From the NCBI GenBank assembly GCA_934700345.1, contig CAKUXP010000014.1, forward strand, positions 11,212 through 75,211: a stretch of 64,000 bases of DNA, read 5' to 3'. Within the stretch, counting starts at the first letter, position 1. Every line of letters begins with the position of its first letter. Of the stretch, positions 43,046 to 51,634 are shown in pieces. Position numbers and translations under genes: made by a program. The notes beneath the pieces were generated by a model. That model was not told the origin of the DNA. It saw nothing but the letters and a program-made list of their open reading frames with translations, and searched no databases. This DNA is from an uncultured Fibrobacter sp. GTDB lineage: Bacteria; Fibrobacterota; Fibrobacteria; Fibrobacterales; Fibrobacteraceae.

Positions 43046-45478
43046 ATGGAAAAGTTTCGCGTCATCGGAATGTCGTGTGCCGCCTGTGTCGCCCGTGTCG
43101 AGAAATCTGTCCGAGTGGTTCCCGGCGTGGCGTCTTGTTCGGCGAGCCTTCTTACGAACAGTCTGCTCGTGGAAGGAAACTTTGAAACCTCGGATGTTGT
43201 ACGTGCCATTGAAAAGGCCGGCTACGGAGCGTCTCCATGGAATAGCGATTTCTCGGCGAGCGAAGCGGAAGTGGACAAGCTTACGGACAGGACTTCGCCT
43301 CTTTTGTGGAAACGCTTTTTCTCTTCGGTTGCCTTTCTCCTGGTTCTGCTTTACTTCAGCATGGCGAATCCGCTTTTGGGCTTGCCGCTTCCGGCCTGCT
43401 TTGCTCGGTACGCGCTTTTGAACGGTTTCGTGCAGATGGCGCTCGCTCTAATCGTTCTTTTCGTCAACCGAAAATTTTTCGTGAGCGGATTCCGGGCGCT
43501 TTTCCACGGTGGACCGAACATGGATACGCTGGTCTCCCTCGGAGCCGGTGCTTCGTTTGTGTACAGCTTTGCGATGCTTTTCTTTTCGGACGGGAAGTCT
43601 CTTTATTTTGAAACGTCGGCGATGATTGTCACGCTGATTACCCTCGGAAAATGCCTGGAATCGATGTCAAAAGGGCGCACAACGGATGCGCTCAAAAGCC
43701 TGCTGAAGCTCGCGCCCAAGACGGCGAACGTTATTCGGGACGGAAGCGAAATCGTGGTGGAGGCTTCCCAGGTAAAGGTGGGAGATGTCTTTATCGTAAA
43801 GCCCGGAGAAAGCGTTCCCGTCGATGGCGTGGTTTTGGAAGGCGCTTCTGCGGTCGATGAATCCGCTCTTTCCGGCGAGAGCCTTCCTGTCGATAAGGAA
43901 GTGAATTCATTTGTCAGCGCGGCGACGCTTAACCAGAACGGTTCCTTGAAATGTCGGGCGCTTCGGGTCGGACGCGATACGGCGCTTTCTAAAATTATCC
44001 AGATGGTGAGCGAAGCTTCGGCGACAAAGGCTCCGATCGAAAAAATTGCGGACCGGGTCTCGGGCGTTTTCGTGCCTGCGGTCATTCTCGTTGCGCTGGT
44101 GACATTTTCTGTCTGGAAATTTTTGGGGGCGGACTTTTCGTTTGCGCTTTCCCATGCGATTGCGGTCCTTGTCGTGAGCTGTCCGTGTGCGCTCGGCCTT
44201 GCGACGCCTGTCGCCATCATGGTCGGAATGGGAAAGGGGGCGAAAAACGGAATCCTGTTCAAGACGGGAACCGCCTTGGAAGAGACCGGGCGGATTCGGG
44301 TTGTCGCCTTGGACAAGACGGGAACGATTACACGGGGAAAGCCTGTCGTGACGGATATCCTTCCGAACGGAATGTCTCCGGAAAACTTTTTGGAACTAGC
44401 CGCTTCGCTTGAAGTACGGAGCGAACATCCGCTGTCGAAAGCGATCCTCGCTAAAGCGGAAGAACTTTCCGTCAAAATCGTGGAACCGGAATCTTTCACG
44501 GCAAAGTCCGGCTTGGGCGTCGAAGCTCTTGTCGCGGGCCGAAAGGCTTTTGCCGGCAATCTGGACTTTATCCGCACCAAGGTTCCTATCGATTCTTCCG
44601 TAGAAAGTACGCTTTCAAAACTCGCCGACGAAGGAAAGACCCCGATTCTCTTTGCGGACGAAAAGATTTTCCTCGGAAGCATCGCCGTTGCGGATGAACT
44701 GAAAGAGGACAGCGCAGCCTCGATTTCCGAATTGAGAAAGATGGGAATCTACACGGTCATGCTTTCGGGGGACAACCGGAGAACCGCTTCGGCTGTCGCG
44801 CAAAAGGCTCGGGTCGATGAAGTTGTCGCCGGAATCCTTCCGGGAGAGAAGGCAAGTGAAATCCGACGGTTGCAGCAGCGTGGGAAGATAGCGATGGTCG
44901 GGGACGGCATCAACGATGCGCCTGCGCTCGCCCAGGCAAATGTCGGCATGGCGATCGGTGCGGGAACGGATGTGGCGGTTGAAACTGCGGATGTCGTGCT
45001 TGTGAACAGCAGTCTGGAAGATGTCTGCGCCGCGATCCGCTTAAGTCGAGCGACCCTTTGGAACATCCGGGAGAACCTTTTCTGGGCATTCTTCTACAAC
45101 GTCGCCCTGATGCCGCTTGCCGCCGGAGCGTATTACGCGATCAACGGCTGGTCCATGCATCCGGTCCTCGGCGCTTGCGCCATGAGTCTTTCGAGTTTCT
45201 GCGTCGTGATGAACGCGCTCCGGCTAAATTTCAAACAGATCCGGCCGGGACGCAAGGAGTACAAAATGGAAAAGATAACGAAGAACATTCGGGTTGAAGG
45301 GATGATGTGCGCACACTGCGAAGCCCATGTCCGCGAAGCGTTGCTTGCGATTCTTGGAATCGAGAAAGCCGAAGCGGATCACGAAAAAAATTGCGTAAAA
45401 ATCGAGTGCTCGGAAATGCCGTCCGAGGAATCCCTGAAAGCGGCAATCCAAAAGGCCGGCTATACGTACAAAGGTTAA
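43046..45478 (+). CDS. copA: Copper-exporting P1B-type ATPase with N- and C-terminal HMA domains
   Basis: An 810-residue P-type ATPase. It has an N-terminal HMA domain with GMSCAACVARV (Cys11, Cys14), about eight membrane helices, the copper-path motif SCPCALG (CPC 379-381), the phosphorylation site DKTGTITRGKP (Asp423), the HP motif SEHPLS, and the hinge GDGINDAPALAQA. After the last helices a second HMA domain (from about residue 741) has GMMCAHCEAHV. A Met741 codon is preceded by AAGGAG at 8 nt, so this last domain could also be made alone (see nested entry). It should pump Cu(I) out of the cytosol. Confidence 0.92.
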   Translation: MEKFRVIGMSCAACVARVEKSVRVVPGVASCSASLLTNSLLVEGNFETSDVVRAIEKAGYGASPWNSDFSASEAEVDKLTDRTSPLLWKRFFSSVAFLLVLLYFSMANPLLGLPLPACFARYALLNGFVQMALALIVLFVNRKFFVSGFRALFHGGPNMDTLVSLGAGASFVYSFAMLFFSDGKSLYFETSAMIVTLITLGKCLESMSKGRTTDALKSLLKLAPKTANVIRDGSEIVVEASQVKVGDVFIVKPGESVPVDGVVLEGASAVDESALSGESLPVDKEVNSFVSAATLNQNGSLKCRALRVGRDTALSKIIQMVSEASATKAPIEKIADRVSGVFVPAVILVALVTFSVWKFLGADFSFALSHAIAVLVVSCPCALGLATPVAIMVGMGKGAKNGILFKTGTALEETGRIRVVALDKTGTITRGKPVVTDILPNGMSPENFLELAASLEVRSEHPLSKAILAKAEELSVKIVEPESFTAKSGLGVEALVAGRKAFAGNLDFIRTKVPIDSSVESTLSKLADEGKTPILFADEKIFLGSIAVADELKEDSAASISELRKMGIYTVMLSGDNRRTASAVAQKARVDEVVAGILPGEKASEIRRLQQRGKIAMVGDGINDAPALAQANVGMAIGAGTDVAVETADVVLVNSSLEDVCAAIRLSRATLWNIRENLFWAFFYNVALMPLAAGAYYAINGWSMHPVLGACAMSLSSFCVVMNALRLNFKQIRPGRKEYKMEKITKNIRVEGMMCAHCEAHVREALLAILGIEKAEADHEKNCVKIECSEMPSEESLKAAIQKAGYTYKG
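45266..45478 (+). CDS. Nested in-frame CopZ-like copper chaperone
   Basis: Within the copA frame, an ATG at 45266 has AAGGAG at 45254-45259 and a 6-nt spacer, the best ribosome binding site in the operon. Initiation there would give a 70-residue free HMA protein with GMMCAHCEAHV, the size of CopZ chaperones. This is inference: the same codons also encode the C-terminus of CopA. An internal start making a free chaperone would parallel the CopA/CopA(Z) pair of E. coli, which uses frameshifting instead. Confidence 0.45.
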   Translation: MEKITKNIRVEGMMCAHCEAHVREALLAILGIEKAEADHEKNCVKIECSEMPSEESLKAAIQKAGYTYKG

Positions 45479-45508
45479 AAAAACGCCCGAATCCTTCGGG
45501 CGTTTCCA
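45479..45508. terminator. Bidirectional terminator between copA and argH
   Basis: AAACGCCCGAA pairs with TTCGGGCGTTT around TCC. Poly-A on the left and T-rich sequence on the right suit termination from both convergent genes. Confidence 0.85.
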
Positions 45509-45517
45509 TTTTGACGA

Positions 45518-46924
45518 TTACTTTTTCTTCCTTTCTTTTGCGAGGATTTTTTCCGCTTTGCGGAATTCTTCCTTGACGGAAGTTGCACCGGTTCCGCCTT
45601 CGATGTTTCTACGCGAAACGGAGTAGGCGAAAGTCAGTTTCTTTTTGACGCCTTTCGGGTCGGGAACGCCTTTGCTCGCCCATTCCTCGTCGGAAAGGTC
45701 GGTGAACTGTTCGCCTAGCCTTGCCGCTTCGCCGACGAGGCTTCCGACGATCCGGTGCGCATCGCGGAAGGGAATCCCGTCTTCGACCAGGATGTCGGCG
45801 AGGTCCGTCGCGAGGAGCGCAGGGAGCATCTTGCTTTCCATCTTGTCAAAGTTCCATTTGGCGCTTTCGATGGCCTCTTTCATGACGCGGAGGATGACCT
45901 TTGCCGTGTGGACGCTGTCGAAGACGGGCTGCTTGTCTTCCTGCAGGTCGCGGCTGTAGGAAAGCGGTGCGCCCTTGACCAGGGTAAACATCGCACTGAA
46001 ATTTCCGAGCATCCGACCGGACTTTCCGCGGATGAGTTCCATCGAATCGGGATTCTTCTTTTGCGGCATCATCGAGGAACCGCTCGAAAACGCGTCGGAC
46101 AGGGTGAGGTAGCCGAATTCGCTCGAACTCCAGATGACAAAATCTTCGGCGTAACGGCTGAGCGTGCTTGCGATAATCGAAAGATCGCTCAGGAATTCAA
46201 TCGCCATGTCGCGGTGGCTGACTGCGTCGATGCTGTTTGCACTCGGGCGTTCAAAGCCGAGTTCCTTGGCGACGAGCATCCGGTGGTAGGGAAATGCGGA
46301 CCCGGCCATCGCACCGCTTCCGAGCGGGAGTTCCACATGCAGGGCGAGAAAATTTTCGAGCCTTTTGGAGTCGCGGGAAAGCGCAAAGAAAAGACTCATC
46401 AGGTAATGGCTGAAGAGAATCGGCTGCGCCTGCTGCAGGTGCGTGTAGCCGGGCATCAGCTTTCCGAAATTCTTTTTCGCAACCGCCAGGACGGTCGTTT
46501 GAAGATCGATGACGAGCTTTCGGATTTCTTCGGCGCGGTGGCGCATGTAGAGCTTGAAGTCCGTGGAAACCTGGTCGTTGCGGCTTCTTCCCGTGTGGAT
46601 TTTTTTTCCGAGGTCTCCGATGCGTTCCGTGAGGACTCGTTCCACGGCCATGTGAACGTCTTCGTCCGTGGGGAGCCAAAGGCTTTTGCCGTTGTGGACA
46701 TCTTCGAGAATGCCCAGAAGCCCCTTGCGGATTTTCGCATAGTCCGCCTTGCTCAGAACGCCTGATTCCACAAGCCCCTTGCCGTGTCCGAGTGAACCCT
46801 GGATATCTTCTTCCAGAAGTTCCTTGTCGAAATCGAGGCTAAAGCTAAGGTCGATCATGCTCTGGGCCATGCCGCAGTCGAAGCGACCGTCCCACATCAT
46901 TTTTTTGCCAGTCTTTTTGGCCAT
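45518..46924 (-). CDS. argH: Argininosuccinate lyase
   Basis: A 468-residue enzyme that splits argininosuccinate into arginine and fumarate. It has IHTGRSRNDQVSTD, PGYTHLQQAQP and the signature GSSMMPQKKNPD with the catalytic Ser loop. The start at 46924 (MAKKTGKK) has CGAGGA upstream; 14 upstream codons in the frame are discounted. The upstream 37 bp then run straight into the IS30 element, so its native promoter is probably gone. argG lies 11 kb away on the other strand. Confidence 0.93.
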   Translation of the reverse strand: MAKKTGKKMMWDGRFDCGMAQSMIDLSFSLDFDKELLEEDIQGSLGHGKGLVESGVLSKADYAKIRKGLLGILEDVHNGKSLWLPTDEDVHMAVERVLTERIGDLGKKIHTGRSRNDQVSTDFKLYMRHRAEEIRKLVIDLQTTVLAVAKKNFGKLMPGYTHLQQAQPILFSHYLMSLFFALSRDSKRLENFLALHVELPLGSGAMAGSAFPYHRMLVAKELGFERPSANSIDAVSHRDMAIEFLSDLSIIASTLSRYAEDFVIWSSSEFGYLTLSDAFSSGSSMMPQKKNPDSMELIRGKSGRMLGNFSAMFTLVKGAPLSYSRDLQEDKQPVFDSVHTAKVILRVMKEAIESAKWNFDKMESKMLPALLATDLADILVEDGIPFRDAHRIVGSLVGEAARLGEQFTDLSDEEWASKGVPDPKGVKKKLTFAYSVSRRNIEGGTGATSVKEEFRKAEKILAKERKKK

Positions 46925-46961
46925 GGAAAATCCTCGTTTTTGTGCACTGCAAAGACGCGAA

Positions 46962-46981
46962 TTCAACCTGTCAATGCAACA
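46962..46981 (+). repeat. IS30 terminal inverted repeat, left
   Basis: Pairs with 48036-48055. The exact outermost base of the element is uncertain by one or two bases. Confidence 0.75.
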
Positions 46982-47936
46982 GAATGTTGAACTTGTGTAA
47001 AATATACTCCTTCGGTGTCATGTAGTCAAGCCGCTTTCTGGGCCTGTTGTTCAGCTTTTCCTCGATTCTCCTGACGTCCTCCGGAGTGACGTTCCCGAAA
47101 TCCGTCCCCTTTGGCAGATATTGCCGTACGAGCCCGTTCATGTTCTCGTTTGCGCCCCTGTCGCAGGAGCGGTAGGGCCGGGCGAAAAAGAATCCCACAT
47201 CCAGTTCCCTTGCGATTTTCTCGTGGCAGGCGAATTCCTTTCCGTTGTCCGAGGTTATCGTGTGCAGGACGCCGAGCTTCTTCAGGGGCCGGAGCGCGGC
47301 GACGGCCGCGTCCGCAAGCTCCTCCGCGTTCTTGCCGCCGAGCTTCCGAATCCACAAAAACATCCCTGCGCGATCGTTTATCGTGAGCAGGGCCCCCTTC
47401 CTGTTCTTGCCGATTACCGTATCGATTTCAAGGTCCCCGAAGCGTTCTTTCCGATAGACTTCCGGCGGACGCAGCTCTATGCCTTTCCGGTTGCGGATTC
47501 GCCCCCTGCGCTCGTTCCTGCGGCCCCGGGAACCCTTCTTCTTGCAGTTGTGGCGCAGATGCCTGTACAGGTCGTCCCCGCGGAGCTTCCGCTCCCAGAC
47601 ATACCGGTATATGCGCTCCGCGCTTGGCGCGGGCCTTCCCAGCCTTCGAAGGCGTCCGCAAACCTGGTCGGGGCTGAAATCCTGGCGCAACATGGCACGG
47701 ACTTCGTCCCAGGTCCGCTGGCCGTATTTGCAATGCCTGTGGCCTTCGTGCCGCCTCGCCGTCGCCAGCCGTTCTGCCGTATCGCTGCGGTAATTGCCGT
47801 TGACGGAGTTTCGCCTGAGCTCCCTGTAGACCGTACTGCGGTCAACCCCGAGGAGTTTCGCCATCTCGGATTTGCTCTTGTTGGCCTGCAGGGACTTGAA
47901 AATAAAGTATCTTTGGTTTTCGTCTAGATGTTCCAT
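46971..47936 (-). CDS. IS30-family transposase
   Basis: A 321-residue DDE transposase. An N-terminal helix-turn-helix (KSKSEMAKLLGVDRSTVYRE) precedes the catalytic domain with Asp in LEIDTVIGKN, Asp in ITSDNGKEF and Glu in RGANENMNGLVRQYLPKG, the classic IS30 layout. The ATG at 47936 is preferred over the TTG at 47942. It looks intact, so the element may be active. Confidence 0.93.
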   Translation of the reverse strand: MEHLDENQRYFIFKSLQANKSKSEMAKLLGVDRSTVYRELRRNSVNGNYRSDTAERLATARRHEGHRHCKYGQRTWDEVRAMLRQDFSPDQVCGRLRRLGRPAPSAERIYRYVWERKLRGDDLYRHLRHNCKKKGSRGRRNERRGRIRNRKGIELRPPEVYRKERFGDLEIDTVIGKNRKGALLTINDRAGMFLWIRKLGGKNAEELADAAVAALRPLKKLGVLHTITSDNGKEFACHEKIARELDVGFFFARPYRSCDRGANENMNGLVRQYLPKGTDFGNVTPEDVRRIEEKLNNRPRKRLDYMTPKEYILHKFNILLH

Positions 47937-47982
47937 ATGCAACTTTTGGTGGTTCGAAAGTGCAAGGTAGAAACTTTAGACG

Positions 47983-48012
47983 GCCACCCTCGCGGGAGGC
48001 TTTTTCGTTTTT
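47983..48012 (+). terminator. Hairpin with T tail inside the IS30 right end
   Basis: GCC-A-CCC, loop TCGC, GGG-A-GGC, then TTTTTCGTTTTT. It points outward on the plus strand, so it would stop transcripts that run antisense through the element into the neighbouring island. Confidence 0.65.
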
Positions 48013-48502
48013 ACGGGACTGTCGAATCACTGCCGTGTTGCATTGACGACTTGAAACCGCCTATTGTTTCTACAATGCAACCGGAGTATCGTGCACGTCT
48101 GACATCAAAGGAATATTCATGCCCGCCACACAGGTGCATCGCTCTGAATCTTAGCGAACGTGGTTCTTCTCTAGTATGGGCTGGGTTTGTAGGATCTCGG
48201 TCAAAAACGTTTAGCTTTACGTAAACACCGGTCGGGTCTATAACCATTGGAAAGTTTTTCAAAAAAGCCTCTACGGCATCAACAAGAGTCTTTTCTGTCT
48301 TTTGGGGGAGTATAGGTGCTACGAGGGAGTCTGCTGGAATGAATTGCTTAATGGATTTTAGCTGAAACCCGTTTTTTACAGCCTCCCAGGAACTGCATGG
48401 CGTTTTTTGCGTCTGTATCGGTTTTGGGGCTTTGAGTGTCTTGGTCCCGCTTGGACGGCGCAGTCTGGCAAGCATTTCATTGAATCTTTTATCGGTTCCC
48501 AT
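48011..48502 (-). pseudogene. AAA-ATPase partner gene, 3' end cut by IS30
   Basis: The ORF starts at ATG 48502 behind GAGGA, overlapping the AAA gene's stop by 14 bp. Native sequence ends at about 48055, where the IS30 end begins; the last ten codons and the stop are IS sequence. About 150 native residues remain, with HLCGGHEYSFDVRRARYSGC near the end. The family was not recognised. The tight coupling marks it as the effector or partner of the AAA ATPase. No matching 3' part exists beyond the IS, so it was deleted. Confidence 0.65.
48036..48055 (-). repeat. IS30 terminal inverted repeat, right
   Basis: Pairs with 46962-46981. It replaces the 3' end of the defence-island gene on its right. 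Confidence 0.75.
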
Positions 48503-49853
48503 CGACATCCTCGGTCGCATAATCAAAAAGATTTGCATAAGAATTGATATTGGGAACGCCGCCAAGGCGACCGTCAAGATACAGTTGTGGTAACTTGCGA
48601 TCTTTTCGGATTTTGGTATCGTTTAAAACAAACTCATCTAAAGAGGAAAGCTTTGTCGAACCGGTTTCTGCATCGCGTTCTGCAATCCAGATCTCGTCTC
48701 GACGCAGTACATCTTGATCCATTTGCTCTATATCGTGGTTTGTTAATATCAGCTGGGATCGGGTGTCTTGATTTCTTGTTTCTAAGAAAGATGCCAACAG
48801 TTGTTTAACCAGGTTTGTGTGGAGACTGCGGTCTAGTTCGTCGATTACATAGCAACAATCGGAACCGATAGAGACAAGGTCGTTAAATGCCGGGAAAAGG
48901 TGCAGGCATCGCCTGGTTCCATCGGAATTTTCCGCTATTTCAAAGGGGACTAAATTACCTTTCAAGTCTCGATGGTACGAAACCATCTTTTGGCATTTGA
49001 GGTCTTTGTTCGCATTTAATTCAAATTTATAAAAATCGTCTCTTGAGCCGGTTGCCAGAATATTGATTACTCCGGAATTTAGGGCCGACGAAATGTCGTT
49101 TAACATTTCCTTTGGAAAAAAATTCACGTAATCGTCGAAAGGCTTGAAATCAATTCTTTCGATGCTTGTGTCCAGCTTATGCAAGAAAGAGGACAGTCTG
49201 TTTGTTGGCATGCTCCTATCGGTAAAATTAATGAGCTTGCTGGATGGCTTTAGAATGACAAGCTTGAAGCGAAACCATGAATAGATTTTCTTAAGTTCTT
49301 CAAGTCCCTGTACATTGATGCTTTGCGCGTAAGAGATCGCCAGTTTTTGCTTGATAACGCTTTGGAAGGCAAGGCGTGTCGCTTTGGGGATGTCTTTATC
49401 CAAAATACGGATCGAACCATCGCTCATTCGTTCAAAGATGGGCTTCATCTTGCGACCTCGGGCTTTTTCAAGCTTTTCGCTCGTAACAAGTCCGTTATGG
49501 TTTAACGAAAATGCATAATGATACCACAGATCATCTACCGTAAAGGAAAATTCAAAGCAACTGTCTTTGTTCTTATATTCGGGATCAAGTCTAAATGAAT
49601 CTACGACTTCATTACGGAAAGAATCAAAATTGGTCGAGAAAATTTTTCTTACGGCAAATTCGATTGCCTTGACAAGATTCGACTTTCCTGCGGCATTGGA
49701 ACCAAAAACAACGGAAATTGGCAAAACATTCAGTTTGTATTCCGGCAAATACTGGATATGATTTGCGTGCTGCTTTTCCTTGGTGGCGACAAGGGAAATA
49801 GAAGTCGGTTCTTTGAATGATTTCCAGTTAGATACAGAAAAACTCAAAAGCAT
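48489..49853 (-). CDS. AAA-family ATPase (COG1106/AAA_15-21 type)
   Basis: A 454-residue ABC/SMC-like ATPase. It has the N-terminal FSVSNWKSFKEP, Walker A FGSNAAGKSNLV (about 49-60), the signature-like ENSDGTRRCLHLFPAF (about 318-333), Walker B CYVIDELDRSLH (about 342-353) and the His-loop LILTNHD. Such ATPases pair with nuclease-like or other effectors in anti-phage systems (AbiL-, RloB- and OLD-like pairs). Here the partner overlaps its 3' end but is truncated. AT-rich codon use differs from core genes. Confidence 0.82.
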   Translation of the reverse strand: MLLSFSVSNWKSFKEPTSISLVATKEKQHANHIQYLPEYKLNVLPISVVFGSNAAGKSNLVKAIEFAVRKIFSTNFDSFRNEVVDSFRLDPEYKNKDSCFEFSFTVDDLWYHYAFSLNHNGLVTSEKLEKARGRKMKPIFERMSDGSIRILDKDIPKATRLAFQSVIKQKLAISYAQSINVQGLEELKKIYSWFRFKLVILKPSSKLINFTDRSMPTNRLSSFLHKLDTSIERIDFKPFDDYVNFFPKEMLNDISSALNSGVINILATGSRDDFYKFELNANKDLKCQKMVSYHRDLKGNLVPFEIAENSDGTRRCLHLFPAFNDLVSIGSDCCYVIDELDRSLHTNLVKQLLASFLETRNQDTRSQLILTNHDIEQMDQDVLRRDEIWIAERDAETGSTKLSSLDEFVLNDTKIRKDRKLPQLYLDGRLGGVPNINSYANLFDYATEDVDGNR

Positions 49854-49968
49854 GGTATCTCCGGTGAGTTTTTAGAAAATAGCATTGTTTAATATAAAAT
49901 TCAATGCTTTGTGAGAAAAAATCTCACGAAACTATGAATTTTGCAATGTTTTCTAGGAGAATTTGTGC

Positions 49969-50283
49969 TTACTTGACTCTTTCCCAATAGATTTTCTCAC
50001 CAAATATTTCGCAGTACATTTGGTTTTTGCCATGCATGTAATAGACGACCGAGATTCCTAGCGTTCCGGTGACTAAAACCTTATCGCCATCGACTTCATA
50101 CTTGACATCTTCGGCCATGCCGCAGGAATATTCCTTCGATGAGGTAAATTCGACTTCATCACAGCCGATTTGTTTGAGTATTTCTGCTCCGGATGTAGCT
50201 TTCCATTTTCCGATAATGGGATTGCCGCATGCTGTCAGTGTCAATGCTGTTGCGCAGAGCAAGATCGTTTTAATTATCTTCAT
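49969..50283 (-). CDS. Small lipoprotein coupled to hsdS
   Basis: A 104-residue lipoprotein with lipobox LTLTAC (Cys19) followed by GNPIIGKWKATSGAE, a short lipocalin-like opening seen in small stress-type lipoproteins. It has ATGA overlap with the hsdS stop, so its translation depends on the restriction gene. An envelope lipoprotein translationally coupled to a specificity subunit is odd. No family recognised. Confidence 0.65.
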   Translation of the reverse strand: MKIIKTILLCATALTLTACGNPIIGKWKATSGAEILKQIGCDEVEFTSSKEYSCGMAEDVKYEVDGDKVLVTGTLGISVVYYMHGKNQMYCEIFGEKIYWERVK

Positions 50284-51524
50284 GGTTCCTCCGTTTCCCT
50301 TTTTGCTGTTTGCTCTCCGCTCATGAGCTTTGGCAGAAGAGTGTCGCGGAGCTTTACTAATCTTTGATTTTCTTCTATGCTGTTTGCCATTTGCTTGATG
50401 ATTGATTCGCTCATTTTGGCAAAATGGTTTAATGAGGAAAGGTTCTTGGGCAAAGAGATTTCGTACTCAGGAAGAGCTTTTTTACTCATGTGGAGAACGG
50501 TGGTTCCGTTCACGTAGCCTAAACAGTGTTTTTTGAACCGTTCGGTGCGCAATAAGGCCGCGAGCAAAAATGGAGAAATATCATCCTTGGCGACAACTTT
50601 GACCAAATCCATAGACATCGTTAATTTGTCATATTCGCATTTTGAAAGAATGACTTCAGCATTTCCGATAACTTCGGCATTCTGAGTTAGATCGGTATGT
50701 GCAACGAGAATGTCAAATACGTCAACGAATTGATTCTCTTTGATTTTATCGGAAGGTTGAACGTCTTTGAATCCGTCTAATTTGAAACCGCCATTGCGTT
50801 CGAAGTTTTTGATTGTCGCCATTCCGATGTTGGATTCAACTAATTCAGACCCTTTATAAGCGTAACCGGAAATGAAATCGGCGAGTTCAGATAGTTTGTA
50901 TGTATGCCACTCCCCCGGCATCACGCCGCCAAACGGCGCGAAATCGACGAACCAGTTTTTGAACAGAGCCTGCGCCTGTTCCTCCAGGTTCTTGTTTATC
51001 GCATTGTTGAGTTCTATCTTGTCGTCAAGGCTCCCGAGGATTTCCGCGATGCGCTTCTGTTCCGCGAGAGGGGGAAGCTTGATTGGCAGATTTTCAATAT
51101 CCGACGGTTTGATTGCCGGATACGCCGACGTTGACTGTTCCGCAACCGCATGGAGAGTGACTGTATTTTTCTCCTGGGTCAAACTGTAATAGACAAAATC
51201 CGGATTTGCCTTGGATTCATCTACATCTAGAACGGAAAAGCCCGTCGAGACGAGAAAATTTTCCGGAATGTTCTTGATGATTCCGAAATGTTTCTGGTTC
51301 GGTCTGACCGTCGAATAAATAATGCTGTTCTTGCGGACTTTTCTTCTCGCCCGGCTCGGCAAGTCTTCTTTCATCAGGTCGATGAACAGGATTTTCGATA
51401 TCCTGTTTTCCGTGATGTTTCCCGTGTCAAGATAGTTCGCAAATTTCCAGTTGTCCTTCGGCGAATAAGTTGACTGATTCGACCTTGCAATTTCACCCAG
51501 CTTGACTTCTTTCCATTCGCTCAT
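50280..51524 (-). CDS. hsdS: Type I restriction-modification specificity subunit
   Basis: A 414-residue HsdS with two target recognition domains. Each half opens with a W..(Y/V)KLGE or TYKLSELADFISGY-like motif and ends in the coiled conserved region IKLPPLAEQKRIAEILGSLD (about 148-167) or IEENQRLVKLRDTLLPKLMSGE (near the C-terminus). The central linker DKIELNNAINKNLEEQAQALFKNW is typical. It sets the DNA target of the HsdM complex. It is separated from hsdM by a truncated AAA gene. Confidence 0.88.
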   Translation of the reverse strand: MSEWKEVKLGEIARSNQSTYSPKDNWKFANYLDTGNITENRISKILFIDLMKEDLPSRARRKVRKNSIIYSTVRPNQKHFGIIKNIPENFLVSTGFSVLDVDESKANPDFVYYSLTQEKNTVTLHAVAEQSTSAYPAIKPSDIENLPIKLPPLAEQKRIAEILGSLDDKIELNNAINKNLEEQAQALFKNWFVDFAPFGGVMPGEWHTYKLSELADFISGYAYKGSELVESNIGMATIKNFERNGGFKLDGFKDVQPSDKIKENQFVDVFDILVAHTDLTQNAEVIGNAEVILSKCEYDKLTMSMDLVKVVAKDDISPFLLAALLRTERFKKHCLGYVNGTTVLHMSKKALPEYEISLPKNLSSLNHFAKMSESIIKQMANSIEENQRLVKLRDTLLPKLMSGEQTAKRETEEP

Positions 51525-51634
51525 ACAATTCCAAAAATACTATTTTCACGCCGCCGTTCCTGAATTTCAGTATCTTCCCCTGCCATTATCCGGCTTCGTT
51601 CCGTATAGCCCATTTTTGTTCCTTTTTCCCAATG

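Larger units (their letters stand above)
46962..48055 (-). mobile_element. IS30-family insertion sequence
   Basis: A 1.09-kb element with a transposase and near-perfect terminal inverted repeats of 20 bp. Left end TTCAACCTGTCAATGCAACA, right end TGTTGCATTGACGACTTGAA; the two agree at 18 of 20 positions when one is reversed. Target duplication could not be fixed. It interrupts the 3' end of the gene at 48011-48502 and stops 37 bp before argH. Confidence 0.85.

Noticed and set aside
45755..46765. Plus-strand ORF of 336 codons opposite argH
   Set aside because: Shadow of argH; no start signal or domain.
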